Shown one piece after another: positions 37,381 to 50,030 of a stretch of 64,000 bases of DNA. Each line of letters starts with the position of its first letter. Within the stretch, counting starts at the first letter, position 1. Origin of the DNA: Neoceratodus forsteri (Eukaryota; Chordata; Ceratodontiformes; Ceratodontidae); the NCBI GenBank assembly GCA_016271365.2, contig CM057456.1, positions 886,286,001 to 886,350,000 on the forward strand, given 5' to 3'. The notes below the pieces were generated by a model that was not told where the DNA came from, did no database searches, and was given only the letters and a program-made list of their open reading frames with translations. Both the position numbers and the translations under genes were made by a program.

Positions 37381-38254
37381 CTTGTCCAGGAAACAGGGAT
37401 GAATGAATTAGAAAGTTGGGTTACAAATCAAGAACAGCCCCAGAAGCTGAGGAACCCTTAACCCAACAGAATGATCTAAATTTCGGTGAAATAGTCTCCC
37501 ACCCAGCCACCCCCACAAACACTTCCCCCATTCATTTCTTACCCTGCTAGGTTTAATTTCCTATTTCAGCTGTTTCATATAAGCTGTCAGGTGATCAGCA
37601 GTTTTCAGTGTGATTATGACTGAGATGCAAGGGATGCTGTGACAGCGTACTCAAATCTTTTGACTGCAATCACACTGAAGAGCATTGACTGTACAATGGC
37701 TTGTACACAAGAACTGAAATAGGAAAGCAGCCACACAATCATAAGAAGCTGACAGGGGAAGTGCTCTTTTTGGACAGCTTGGTAATCATGTGGGAAACTA
37801 TTTCATAGGACTCTTGGATCACTCTGTCAAGCTGGGAAGGATTTCCTCAGCTTAGGGAAGGGGGCTGCATTTTCTCATGGTTTGTAGGCAGCCAGCTCTG
37901 TCTACTGAGAGTGTGTAGGCAATACATATTTTTAAAGCATCTAGAAAACTATGAGGGTCAGGAAGGCAGAAGTGCAGACAGCTGGTAAGTGCAGTGGTAG
38001 CACCACTGCTAGCTATCCAGATGATCCAGGATCATACCTAGAGCCTAGAATGTCTAATGCTGAGGAGTGAGGCATAGTTCTGGCACCTGTTTTGGATGCC
38101 ACTTGCCTCAGGGTAGGAGGGACCCTCGGGTCAAGTCATGACCACTCCCTAGTGGCCCGGAGGAAAGGGATATAATGACAGAAGGAACCTATGGTCCCTC
38201 ATGGAGTTGCCTTTCTTTGTGTGCACCCAATGGCCTCGTGTGTGACACAAGCAA
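37381..38254. other. Unassigned stretch
   Basis: No motif recognised. A 40-60-base region around 37600-37700 repeats the word AATCACACTGAAGA in inverted form (CAGTGTGATTATGAC), a weak local inverted repeat. Confidence 0.4.
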
Positions 38255-39740
38255 GGGGACTGCTGTGCCTTTTTGGGATACTACTCTCAAGCAAACCGCA
38301 TCTGCAGTTTGAAAACCTGCCTAAGGTGAAGCCGCCCGAAGCTTCCCATTCAAGCAAGGTATGGGTAGGAATGTTTTTAATTTCAGCACCTACTGCAGGA
38401 GAAATTTCACTTGCTCCTGTCTGCCAGCAGGGTTTTCCCTTGCACTAAGTGCAGCAAACCAGAGATCATCCAGGAACTGCTGCCAATAAATTGATGCTAG
38501 GACTGCTCTCTCTCTCTGCTTGAATTTTATGCATTTCTCACTTTAAGCTACTTTAAGTCTGATGTAGAGATTTGTTAGAGTTGATTTAAGTTTGAAAGGG
38601 TTGTTTTAAGCTAGTGTGATGCAATCTGTCCTGAGCTCTTTGCCCCTGCTTTCAGAGCTATTGTAAGCTTCTGGCCTGCATTTTGAGCTCTGTGCTCCTG
38701 CTTAATTGGAGCTGCTTCCACAACTCCTGCAGAGGCTACTGCACTGCAGTGCCTCCCCCCCACTCCCGACTAGCTTCAGAACCTCCCTGCTTGTTCTCCC
38801 TTTGTTTAATTTTCAACCCCTCCCATTCTGTTCATTCTCCCTTTTGTTTTACTGATTCCCTTCCCTTCCAAGCCTGTTATTTAATTTTGTTCTCTCCCTT
38901 CTTTCCTCAAGAGGCTGCTGTGCCCTCTCTCAAGCAAACCACATATGCGGTTTGAAAACCTGCCTAAGGTAAAGCCATCCAAAGTTCCTCCTATAAGCAA
39001 GGTACAGGTTGGAACTTTTTTGGCACCTACCGCAGGAGAAATCTTACTTGCTCCTGTCTGTCAGCAGAGTTTTCCCTTGCACTAAGTGCAGCAAGCCAGA
39101 GATCATCTAGGAACTGATGCCAAGAAATGTATCCCAGGACTGCTCTCTCTGTTTGACTTTAACGGATTTCTCACTTTATGCTATTTTAATTCTGATGTAG
39201 AGATTTGTTAGAGTTGATTTAAGTTTGATGGAGTTGTTTTAAGCTAGTGTGATGTAATCTGCCCTGAGCTCTTTGCCTCTGCTTTCAGAGCTGTTGTAAG
39301 TTTCCAGCCTGTGTTTTGAGCTCTGTGCCCCTGCTTAATCGGAGCTGCTTCCACAACTCCTGTAGAGGCTGATGCTCTGTAGTGTCCACCCTTCCCCCCC
39401 CAACTAGCTTCAGGACCTCCCTGCTTGTTCTCCCTTTGTTTCATTTTCAACCCCTCCAATCCTGTTCATTCTCCCTTTTGTTTTATTGATTCCCCTCCCT
39501 TCCAAGCCTGTTATTTAATTTTTGCCCTCTCCCCATCTTTCCTCAGGGGACGGCTGTGCTCTTTTGGGCTATTTCTCTCAAGCAAACCGCATCTCCAGTT
39601 TGAAAACCTGCCTAAGGCAAAGCCACCCAAAGCTCCCCCTACAAGCAAGGTACAGGTTGGAACTTTTTGAATTTTGGTACCTACCACAGGAGAAATCTCA
39701 TTTGCTCCTATCTGTCAGCAGAAATTTCCCTTGCAGTATC
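38255..39740 (+). repeat. 645-bp tandem repeat array, about 2.3 units
   Basis: The word GCAAACC followed by the GAAAACCTGCCTAAGG block occurs at 38291, 38934 and 39582, giving spacings of 643 and 648. Whole units align throughout, including CTAAGTGCAGCAA, GATGTAGAGATTTGTTAGAG and TCTCCCTTTTGTTTTA. The last unit is partial and ends near 39740, where unique sequence leads into a plus-strand LINE. The position is what is expected of promoter monomers in the 5' untranslated region of a LINE. The first unit also appears truncated at its left edge. Confidence 0.85.
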
Positions 39741-40360
39741 CCGTTTCCCATTAGCAGATTATACAGATCTGCCACTAGACGGACCTTGTTCTTTCATTTA
39801 AAGGAAGTCTGCCCTCTTAAAGTCACAGCAACTTTACTAGCTATATGCCTTCTAAAGTTACAGCAACAAAACTGGCTGTCTGCCTTCTAAAGTGCCCCTG
39901 ATTTTAAAGCTGTTGTAAGTTTGTGGGCAGGGATCTTGTGGCAGCTAATCTGCTGATCACCTAAGGGCTCTTCCACTAAGGCTCGTTGCAACTTTGCCAC
40001 GTATTTTATGGACCCAGGCTGCATCTAAGGAACACTGCTTGATTTTAACTCACCGCTAGTATACAGTTTTAGTCCTACACTTCACTTTTCCCTGTGTCTC
40101 TTGGCCCACCATTCTTTGGTGCCCTTCTCTGCTGTCTCTCTACACTGCTCCCTGGTGTAGTTATGATGGCCCGGGCTACCTATATTTCATGCACATTTGC
40201 GATCATCCTCATCCAGCTAGTGGGTCAGACCTTGCTAATGGGAGGGCCAGTAGAACCTGGACATAGCACTCCCTTCCTCTTCCCAGATTAGCCACATCAT
40301 GGCACCAGTGCCCACATACACTGGGCTGTACAGCTGACCTCCCATCCACCTCATGAGGTC
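39741..40360 (+). promoter_or_regulatory. Probable LINE 5' untranslated region after the monomers
   Basis: This stretch lies between the tandem array and the first coding remnant of the LINE. It contains a short imperfect internal repeat (TCTTAAAGTCACAGCAAC near 39815 and TTCTAAAGTTACAGCAAC near 39850). Assignment as a 5' untranslated region is inferred from position only. Confidence 0.4.
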
Positions 40361-43300
40361 TTGTTCTCAATCAGCAGCAGCACCCTTGTACTGGCACAGC
40401 TGGCTGCTCCTCTTAGCAGCTGTAGGATGAACATTTCTAAGTATAGCCTGGATAGCAAAAGGTGTCAGGTGAAACTGTTACTATGCTCATCGTCTAGGAT
40501 GTCCCTCCTCCTACTGCTGATACTCTCTGGGGACGTCCATCCTAACCCTGGGCCTCCTGATGCCTACCCCCCCTAAGGGTAAGATTGGCTGTGGCATAAA
40601 AATAGTTACTAAGAATATCTGCAGCTTACTCCCAAAGATGGCACACTTTCAAGCCTGGACCCAGTTACACAACCCCAATGTCATCTGCTTGACTGAGTCC
40701 TGGCTCAAGCCATCAGTTAAGGATAACTCTATTGCGCTACAGGGGTTTGAAATTTTTAGGCTTGATAGACCTAGGAAACGAGGTGGGGGATGCCTTATTT
40801 ATGCTAAGGAAGGACTGAAGGGGAGAGTGTTGCCAATCTCTGAGTTGACCAGTGAGTATGAAATAATTGCTGTGAAACTACTTATAAGAAGGCAGAGCAA
40901 GGCGCTTACCATTGCCTCTGTGTATCTGCCACCAAGCAAGGCTAAGCTGCGTCTCCATTCTGTCCTGGAGGCTATCTCCAAGTTAAAAAAGAACTATGAG
41001 CTCATTATCACAGGGGACTTTAACCTAAACTGGACCTGTAATGAAAGTGACCCCCATAAGGACCAGGTGGCCAATCTGTATCTCAAGCAGTTGGTCACTG
41101 AGCTTACCAGACTCAATCGTGGCACTGGCAGGAGTTCTCTGATAGATTGGATACTTACCAAATGCCCCCTAGGGTAAAAAATGTCTCTGTGCTACCTGAT
41201 TGCCTAAGCGATCACTCGTCTGTCACCTGCACTTGGGTTAATAAGCAAAAAAAGAGACCCCCCCATCTCCATACTTAGGTCCTCAAATGAGATGCCACAC
41301 AAGCCTTTAAAACTGCCTTGGCCAGTGTTGACTGGTCCCCACCTTGATAGCTTCCCTGATGTTGATCAGGTGCTGCAGTTTTTATCGAATACATTTGATG
41401 GCATTTGCGATATCTTTGCCCCTCTGAGGAAAAGAAAGATCAGGGCCGCCAAAAACGATTGGATCACCCGTGACCTTCTGAACCAGACAGGGGAGCAGGA
41501 CAATCTATGGAGTTTGGCCAGAAACTCTGGTAACCCTGCAGACCTTCAATAGTACCGGGCTGCTAGGAACAAATGCACCAAACTCACAAGGTTAGCCAAA
41601 GCAAAATTTTATAAAGAGCAACTTGAGAATAGCTGGGGCAATGGGAAATGCTTCTAGGAAAAAATGAAGGACCTGCTTGGCAAGGAGGGCCGAAGACACC
41701 CAACTATGCTAAGCATCAATGGCTCCCCTACCCTCGATCCTCTCTCAGTTGCTGAATCCTTTAACCTGGCATTTTCTGACCTCAGCTCCGTACTCCCTCC
41801 TGACTATCTTAACTCTCTGGGACCTCCTCAGCCAAGACCTTGTGTCAATTCCTCCCACCCAAACTTCTATTTTAAACGTGTCATGACCATGGAAGCCAAA
41901 ACCTATATAAATAAGGTGCTCGGAAAAAATAGGCTTGGTAGTGATGCCATCGATATGAAGTTGGTGGCAGTTGCACTGGATGAGCTTGTGGTTCCTATCA
42001 CTAAACTCTTTAATAAATTGCTCACTCTTGCAAATTTCCCAGCTGTTTGGAAGTTGGCACTTGTCACTCCTGTGGTAAAAAGTGGGGACCGATCCAGAAC
42101 ATCCAACTACAGGCTGATCTCAATCCTCTCCTTCCCCCAAGGCACTTGAGAGGATTGTGTATGACCAGTTATCTGAGTACCTCTTGAAGTATGGTCTCCA
42201 GTGCCCACAGCAGTACGGTTCCGTAAATGCCACAGCACTGAGACAGCCCTAGTTGAATTCAAGGACTTTGTCCACAAGGCCTTGGATGGTGGTAATTTAG
42301 TGGGATCTATTTTCATAGATCTCACTAAAGCCTTTGACACTGTCAACCACCCCATCTTACTGGATCAACTTCTTGATATGGGTCTTGCCCCTGAAGCTGT
42401 CCTCTGGTTTAAGGACTACCTATCTAACAGAGTCCAGAGTGTAAAACTCAGCAGCACTTTCTTCCTCTAGGAAAGTTAAGCTTGGGGTCCCACAAAGGTC
42501 CATATTGGGCCCTCTTCTTTTCATTTTGTTTATTAATCATCTCCCTGAAACTTGCAATAGCAAAGTCATCCTTTACGCCGGTGATGTGGTTATCCTTAGT
42601 AGTAGCGTCTGGTTGCATCTTCTGCAGGATGACCTACAATGCTCCTTCCATTGCCTGAAGGACTGGTTCAGCTCCCAGAAACTGTTACTTAATTACAGAA
42701 AGATGAAGACAATACTACTATCCAGTTGTCAGCTAAAGAAACCCATCCCAGCCTTGACTACCCCCAATAAAATGGGTGACACACTAGTGCAGGTTCAGTC
42801 GTTCAAGTACCTTGGGGTCATCACTGATGACACCCTCTACTTCGTGCAGCATATTGACCTGGTCATAAAGGTGGTGCACACTAAGCTGGGAGTCCTCTAT
42901 AGGCATAGGCATTATCTCACACCTGCTGCCCTATGACTCTCTGTTTCCTCCTCCATCCTGTCAGTTATAGACTACAGCCTTGTAGTGTACAGAGCAGCCT
43001 CAGACACGGCACTCAAATGTGTGGTCACAGCCCTCAATAAGGCCTGTAGACTGATTCCTGGAGCTGACTGATTCACCCACTCCTGCTCCCTTTACAAGCA
43101 AACCAACTGGCTCAAGCTCGCCAACAGGATTAAATTCCAGACATGCCTGTTAGGCAAGAAATCACTTATCGGCAAAGCTCATCCGTGGCTCAGTGAATTG
43201 CTCCATATCTGTTCTTCAGGACACTCGTGGTTCATTGGCTGTCCCATTTAGGAAAACATCTCTTGGACAGCGGTCCTTTGCCTACAGGGCTCCCTTGTGG

Positions 43301-44085
43301 CTAAACAAGATCCCTGCTCAGCCATTATTTATTGACAGCCTCCCCTCATTTAAGTCAGAGTTGAAATGGCACCTTAATGCATCCAGGGCCTGTTGTTGCA
43401 GATAGGTGGTGTACTACTAGTCCCTCTCTACCCAATTCCTAATATGTGTGAGTGTTGATATCTCAGCCCCCTCCCTCACCTGCCCCACATCGTAACTGTC
43501 GTAGCTGGCCATAGCAGTGGCCAGAGTTTCCTCACTTGCCCTCCACACTAACTGCCCTTGCAATTAGGTGGGCCTGGCTTGGATCTCTCCTCTACAGGCA
43601 TGCACCCTGCTCTGTTTTAGCACTTACTGTCCTACTGGAGGACATGCCTGGTACTAGCTGACTCCCACCCCCCATAGTCACCCCCATCACTCCCAATTCA
43701 GCTATTTTCAGTCCCCATCCCTGTTACCAGGACAAAGCCTATACTATGGGCTGCTGGGGTCCTTGTCTCTGAGTTCCCCCTTAGGTTCATAGTCGGGCTC
43801 TGTTTCAGGTTTTTGGCAGTAGCTTCAGTAGCTGGTTACTTGTTATTCTGTATTTATATTCTGCATTATGTCTCTCTGTTTTCATTACCATTGCACTGCT
43901 TGTTTAAATGTTCCCTGAGTTGCTCTTATTGTGTACACTCCTTCCCATGAAGTGTGAACTGCAGAGGGGGCAATTCTCCTTCTGTTGTACTGTATATGCC
44001 ATGTACTTGATATGGAACCTTTGCAAAAGAACTTTGGGGCAAAGTTTTTTCTGAACAATGAAATAAATAAATAAAATAAACAACA
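40361..44085 (+). pseudogene. LINE of the CR1/L2/Rex1 group with 2A-like N-terminus, decayed
   Basis: The N-terminal frame (40361-40576) ends in LLLLLILSGDVHPNPGP. A one-base change in a run of seven C at 40567-40573 shifts the frame into the endonuclease (40560-41177), which has NICSLL, VICLTESWLKPS, the catalytic ITGDFNLNW and a final SLIDWILT. Linker and RT pieces follow at 41292-42149 and 42201-42470, with motif A GSIFIDLTKAFDTVNH. Motif B is damaged (GVPQRSILGP near 42484). The catalytic YADD reads YAGD near 42574, so the second aspartate is kept but alanine became glycine. C-terminal pieces run to 43405, ending SLPSFKSELKWHL. The 3' end is AATAAATAAATAAAATAAAC near 44062-44082. The element is nearly full length but inactive. 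Confidence 0.85.
40529..40555 (+). other. 2A-like motif GDVHPNPGP in the LINE N-terminus
   Basis: GDVHPNPGP follows a run of leucines. The ribosome-skipping 2A consensus is D(V/I)ExNPGP; here the acidic Glu position is His. 2A sequences are reported at the N-termini of APE-type LINEs in several animals. In this copy the motif sits immediately before the endonuclease, where cleavage would remove the hydrophobic leader. The His substitution leaves its activity unclear. Confidence 0.6.
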
Positions 44086-44089
44086 GGGG

Positions 44090-45215
44090 CATCCCGAAGG
44101 AGGGGTTGAACTCACCTACCCCTGCCCATGGCCTTGCCAGGCAGAATGCTGGACTACTTTAAAGAAGCACGTTCAGTGGGTGGGATAAGGGGTTGGATTA
44201 TAGGGCAAAAAATGAGCAGTGAACCTGGGACAGAAAGAGAGTTCTCTCATTCCATTATGCCAATCTGGGTTGCCTTCTGCTCAATTTGGCCTCCCATCCA
44301 GCTGAAAAGTAGTATGTCCCCAGAGGCTTGATCACACTTCCGGAGTACCATCTGAGGGGGTAAACACTAGGCTACTTTTCTGGGGGTGCAGAATAAGGAG
44401 TAAGCAAAGGCAGGAAAAAAAAAGAGTGCCAGTCATCAGGGTTCCAAGGGCAGGAAAGGGACATTAAGGAAGACAGAAGGAGGTTCTGAGATCAGACCGG
44501 GGGAGGGCTAGAAAACAGAAAGCAAAAGACACATTTAATAAAAAGGAAGTGATAAGAGAAACTTATTTAAAAATGAATTTTAAGAACAAGAAAAAAAATC
44601 AGATTGAATTTAGCTAAAGGGTTTGGGAGAGAAAGCCTTTGTAAAATATAACAAGGAAAGGAAAGAATTATATTTTTTAGGTGGAGGATTTCAGTATGAA
44701 CAAATAAAAATATACAGTATGTTTCCTAAAATAATTTTTATAGAGAAAAATGTCCTTTCAAAATTTTTGAGAGGGCAATTTTTAACCCTAATTATGTACC
44801 CTAGGGTATGGATCATTGTGAGGTTTACCCCATTTCTCATACAGTATAAGGCACTCAGCTGTGCCTCACTCCACATTACACAATCTGTGGGTAAATCTCA
44901 CAATGACCCATACATTGTTGTGCCCTATTGCCTAAATAATAACTACCATAGTGCTTTAATACTACTTTTCTCTATGTGCTTTTAGTACAAATAAGGTAAG
45001 GAAAAAAATGCTAGTTTTACATAGTTATTTTTATACAAACTGTGTCTCAATGTACTTTACAATCCAGGAGAGAGAGTGCAGAGAATGTTTTTGCCATTAG
45101 GCAGAAAAGGACATTCAAATAGCACAGAAATGGATAAAGAAAAAATTAAGCACTGGGAGGCTAAGTAACTTGATCAGGGTCACACAAAGAAAACATGTTA
45201 CACAAAGAAAACATG
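44090..45215. other. Unassigned stretch
   Basis: Apart from A/G-rich patches near 44400-44600, nothing was recognised. The frame at 44623-44985 has no motif. Confidence 0.4.
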
Positions 45216-45225
45216 CTGGTTGTGG

Positions 45226-45286
45226 GAAAGGAAGGAAAGAAGGAAGAAAGGAAGGATGGAAGGAAGGCAGGAAGGAAGGAAGGAAA
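45226..45286. repeat. (GGAA)n microsatellite
   Basis: Imperfect GGAA/GAAG repeats occupy about 60 bases. They directly adjoin the tail of a minus-strand SINE fragment, so they may have grown from its 3' tail. Confidence 0.85.
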
Positions 45287-45425
45287 CATTGTTTAACCAG
45301 GAGTAGCACACACTAAGCCAAAGCTTGTTTCCAGATGTAACCTGGGAGCACAAGGAAGTTAAGTGATTTGCTCAGGATCACACAGTATGCACCTAGGTGG
45401 CTGTGTGATTTAACCCCACCTAGGC
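45270..45425 (-). mobile_element. SINE fragment: CORE-like body plus LINE-like tail
   Basis: On the minus strand, TGTGTGATCCTGAGCAAATC and ACTTAACTTCC (core) is followed by CTCCCAGGTTACATCTGGAA, ACAAGC and TTAGTGTGTGCTACTCCTGG. The last part matches the 3' end of the Rex1-like LINE at 28105-28170 base for base over most positions. It is the clearest copy for showing the shared tail. The tRNA head is not joined to it. Confidence 0.75.
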
Positions 45426-45426
45426 G

Positions 45427-45428
45427 GG

Positions 45429-45463
<35 letters not shown>

Positions 45464-45505
45464 GAGCGAAAGAAAGGAAAAATGAGAGAAAGAAAGAGAA
45501 AAAAC
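45427..45505. repeat. (GAAA)n/(GA)n microsatellite
   Basis: GAAA repeats lead into about ten AG dinucleotides and back to GAAA-like repeats. Confidence 0.9.
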
Positions 45506-45544
45506 TGAAAAAAAATTATTTAGAGGTTAAGTGCTGGACTTTTA

Positions 45545-45650
45545 AGTGACTTGGTCAGTGTAACAGTGCAGCTGGTGCTTTTGGGGTTCAAACCTATGTC
45601 TACAGGGTCACACCTCCACACTCTAATCACTAGACCAAACCTACCCCCAG
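45545..45650 (-). mobile_element. SINE fragment: tRNA-like head
   Basis: On the minus strand, GGTCTAGTGATTAGAGTG (A-box region) and AGGTTTGAACCCC (B box) are spaced as in a tRNA. They are followed by CACTGACCAAGTCACTTAAA, the start of the core. The microsatellite at 45427-45505 lies between this head and the next core-and-tail fragment, which therefore belongs to a separate copy. Confidence 0.7.
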
Positions 45651-45659
45651 ATAAATGTT

Positions 45660-46805
45660 ATATCAGCAAGTTTTCCCAGCAGCTGTTTGTCATTTCAATG
45701 ACATTTCTTAAACGTGTTACAGCACGGTTGTCGGAGCATCCATATTGTGCTCGGACATCATGCTAGACCAAGCCAGTTACAGGCATGATTACAGAACCGG
45801 TGCCAAACATTGTACGTACTGCAATTCATGCTGGGACTCCCGCAATTAACCATGGATGTGGATTTCAGTAAACGTGTCCATACTGAAATCTGAAACTCAT
45901 TTTGAGCTTAAGGATATGTATACTTTTTTAAATGTTCATAGTAGCCACAAATCACAGATTTGGGTTACAGTGGTTACCTTAACCCATGTCACAGTACAGA
46001 TCCCTTCCACACTGCTCTTAACATCGGTTAAAGAAACCATCTTGGTCAAAAACCAAGTTCAAGCATACTGCACCTCTGAACAGAGCATTGGCATGGTTTT
46101 AGAACATGGATTGTAGCACAATTTGTACAGTGCTACAATCTGGATGCAAACCTTCTGAACCACTGTAACAGAGTTAAAAGGCTTTAAAAGCAGTAGTGTG
46201 TTTAGGGCCTTCATTCGTCTATTTGTTAACCAAGGTACAGTAAATCTACTGGAATACAGAGATCTCATTTTCAGTATCTTACATTATACAGTAAGAATTT
46301 TTAGGCACTCACTACAGTGGTGTTCTAATGCCATTAAGGTGTCACTGGGTACTTGAATATTAAATAATACTGTCCAACTTAAAGTTTAGCTATCTTTAGA
46401 CTGACGGACGAAAATTGGTAGGCACACTCTTTTTGGCAGGACCTCGGACCCCCTAATTTGGTCAAAGTTGGTCCAGATTTTTTTGAATTACTATGGTGGC
46501 AAAACCCTGAAAATATGTTTTTGTTACTTTGTTCTTTACTCAGCTATAACTAAATATGACTAAGATTTGAAACCTGAAACTTTCAGGTTGATTAGATATT
46601 GTGTGAAGGGAGCTAGCTTCTGGTATTTCTGGAATGAAAAATGTAAAGTAAAGCCATTATTATTAAAAAGAAAGCCACATGGTCGAGCATGCAAAGACTA
46701 TTTTTTCACTTCACTGAAAGATAAGACAATTTTATGCACCTGCTCAAAATTTTGGTTGAATACCTTCCCATGCTACAAAAATCGTACTCATTATTCAAAC
46801 TTATA
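45660..46805. other. Unassigned stretch
   Basis: No gene or named repeat was recognised. The block from about 46395 to 46700 differs in texture (GGACCTCGGACCCCCTAATT) and could be an unidentified DNA transposon fragment. Confidence 0.35.
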
Positions 46806-49800
46806 AATATAAATAAATAAATAAACTTTATTTCTAGAGCACCTTTCAAGTACTAAGGCGCTGTACAGTAATAAACATATAAAAGCAATAAAATAAATAA
46901 CAATATGACCAAAGGACAGAATAGACAAAATAGCAAAAAATAATCAGTCTGGGAAGGCATTCAGCCACACATGTGTCTTCAAGGCCTTCTTAAAGCCCTC
47001 CACAGTCATGCACTCACGTATCTGATGGGGTAGAGAATTCCACAGGGTTGGGGCCACATACATAAATGCATAGGCCCCTGATGACTTAAGGCATACCCTG
47101 GGAATCTCTAGCAACCCCTCGTCAGCTGAGCAGAGTGCTCACCCGGGGCAGTAGGGGCACAGGAGATCTTGCAGATAGTCCGGGCCCAGTTTGTGCAGTG
47201 CCTTATAGGTCAGAAGCCCGACCTTGAAGGTGATCCGCCACTGAATAGGCAGCCAGTGCAGTTCGCGCAGCATTGGCGTGATGTGATTCGAACGGGAAGG
47301 CCCCATCAACAACCGCACCGCAGCATTCTGCATTAGCTGCAAGCAGTGGATATCAATCCCCAGAAGCCCTAGGTAAAGGGAGTTGTAGTCGTCAAGGCAT
47401 GAGGTCACAAAGGCATGGATCAGTATTGGAAGGTCGTTGGATGGAACGAGGTGCTTAACCCTGGCAATTTGCTTTGGATGGTAAAAAGAGGACTTGACAA
47501 CTGCAGACACCTGTAAATACAGTTTCAGTCCATCGTCAAGGATCACTCCCAGGTCTCGCACCCGTTCAGAGAAAGGAAGCTGGATACCCCCAAGACAAAG
47601 TCCAGTGGGTCGGTCAGCCCCCAACCCCTCTGTCCGGTGACCGAGATCCACTACCATCACCTCAGTCTTTCCAGAGTTCAACTTCAACCAGCTTAACTAA
47701 TCCAATCCTGGATTTCAGAGAGGCAGTTGATAAAAACCAAGCACGCACTATCCTGGTTGGCTGCAAAAGACAGGTAGAGCTGGGTATCATCAGCATAGCA
47801 ATGAAACCTCAGCCCATACTGTCTTACAATATCTCCGAGGGGCAGCACGTACACCACAAACAACATGGGGGACAACACCAAGCCCTGAGGAACCCCACAT
47901 GGCAGAGAGAATGGGTCCGAAAAAAAATCCCCGACACCACCCTCTGAGTTCTGCCAGGGAGAAAGGACTTAAACCATCTGAGAACTGTACCAGATAGGCC
48001 ACAGATGAACCTCAGGCACTCAAGAAGCACCCCATGGTCCACAGTGTCAAAGGCTGAAGAGAGATCAAGAAGCACCAAGACAGAATGGCGCTTCTGATCT
48101 CTCACCATCAGGAGATCATTGAGCACCCTAACCAGAGCGGTTTTGGTACTATGCCTCTTATGAAAACTGGACTGGAGAGGTTCATAGATGTCATGGATGG
48201 TCAGGTGGTTCTCCAGTTGTAGCGCCACAACTTTCTCAATTACATTCCCAACAAAGGGGAGGTTTGAGATCGGTCTGTAGTTTGCAAAGCAGCTTGGGTC
48301 CAGAGCAGCTTTCTTCAGGAGAGGTGTCACCACCTCATCCTTCAGGGAACTAGAAAAACTCACCAGACTCTAAGGAGCACCAAACTATCCTTGCTAGGAC
48401 CAGGCCAACGATGTCACAACAACCCATTATCAGGAAAGTTGGGCCTGGATCCAAACAGCACGTTGAGCGCATAACCTGGGCAATCCGCACAACATCCATG
48501 ATTTCCAGCCGGTCGAAGGAACGCCAGGTAAACCGTGGACAAGTAACCATACACCAACCACTATCAGTTCCCACAGAGTGAGCCAGGTGAAGCTCCGCCC
48601 TAATGCTGGCCGCCTTATCTGCAAAGAACCGAGTGAGCTCATCACATTCAATCTGTGAAAAGGCTCTTTGAACCTGAAGACAGGTTGGGTTGCACAACCT
48701 GTCCGCAGTTTGAAAGAGCTGAGCCAGTCGATTCTGAGCACCAGCAATCACTCCGGACAGGAACTCTGCCTTCTTACGGGTGATTGCTGATTGATAGACT
48801 TGATAATGTTCCATCAATCTAAGGTGGTCAGCAGCCAGGGCGGATTTCCACCAGCAATGCTCTAACCTTTGTCAAGTCGCTGCAACTCCCCTCAAGGTCC
48901 CATCAACCATGGGCACTGAGGGGGAAGGGAGAGAGGATGAACATGGACAGGAGTGATAGAGTCCAGGGCCATAGTAACGGTCTTATTATAGGCCTGAACC
49001 AGGCTCTCTGGACTCCCACTTGCCACCGGAATTACCAATAGGTCTAACACCACCAAGAGACCATCAGGGCTCACATCCCATAAAGGGCGGTATCTGACCA
49101 TCTCCACAGGGGCAGGCCTATACGGGGGGGGGGGCATAAAAACTGAACCCTACAGTGTGATGATCTGACCATCTGAGAATGGTTCCACCACCAAGTTGGA
49201 GGTTTCAATCCCCAGGAGGAAAACCAGGTCAAGAGAGCGACCGAACTTATGGGTAGCAGAGGCAACCACCTGTGTAAAGCCCAGTGATGTCATCAACTGG
49301 AGGAAGTCCTGCCCAAATCGCAAGAGATCATCGTCGACCCAGGCATTAGTCGCCCAGAACCACCAAGCTGAATGACTCAAATGCCATGTCGACCATGAAG
49401 TCCACTTTTCCTGGAGGAACCGCTTCTCATACCCGGGTGAATGATAGATGAGAACGATCCTACAGCCTACACCTGCAACCACGGTACACTCAAATCAGCT
49501 GGCCTCCTCAACTGGCACAATTGTAAGGTCTAGTTCCATCTTGAAACAGATAGCTACCCCGCCTCTCCGTGGTCCAATCTTGAGCAGTGCATCACCGAGT
49601 ACCCGGCTGGAACAGCAGCCGCCAATATGGGGCCAGCGTTATCGTCCAGCCAGGTCTTGGTCATGCAAACCAGATCTGCTGTCTCAACAAGATCTGCAAT
49701 TATTGCAGTGTTGTTCTTAATAGTGCTGGCATTGCATAACACCGCTCGAGTCAGATGGGATTCTGGGGCTGTCCGAGCTATCTGCCCACCAGTAATGGAA

Positions 49801-50030
49801 CCCTTGGGTATGGAAACCAGGCATGGGGGCCCATGTTCCAGAATCCATTTCACCCCAGGGCATCTCCTGGGCCTCACTACCCCAATGCGAGCATCCCGCT
49901 CACTCACCCTCCGACGTTCGGAACCTCCAGCCCAACCCCACCCCCCACAAGCAATTCCCAATGCTCTACAGCATTGGAATACTATAATCTGTAAAGGCGG
50001 GCAGCAAATGGGCGGACATCCCAAAGTTCA
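46806..50030 (-). mobile_element. L2-type LINE, long, decayed
   Basis: Minus-strand pieces run from 50024 down to 47139. The endonuclease start has NNTAIIADLVETADLVCM and KTWLDD (50024-49554), and further endonuclease has GFTQVVASATHKFGRSLDLV (49482-49150). The linker lies at 48817-48350. The RT at 48363-47824 has SNLPFVGNVIEKVV, then motif A LLDLSSAFDTVDHGVLLE. An intact catalytic [11 protein letters not shown] lies at 47881-47693. The C-terminus (47687-47139) has TSCLDDYNSLYLGL, LQLMQNAAVRLLMG and LLTYKALHKLGPDYL, which are L2-clade hallmarks. The 3' end at 46806 has TAAATAAATAAACTTTATTT. Several frameshifts make it inactive. It is nearly complete for ORF2, unlike the 0.57-kb relative at 18450. 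Confidence 0.88.

Noticed and set aside
46567..46806. 79-codon plus-strand frame with several Cys and Lys residues
   Set aside because: It has no recognised domain and ends at the L2 3' tail; its Cys spacing does not fit a known zinc finger.
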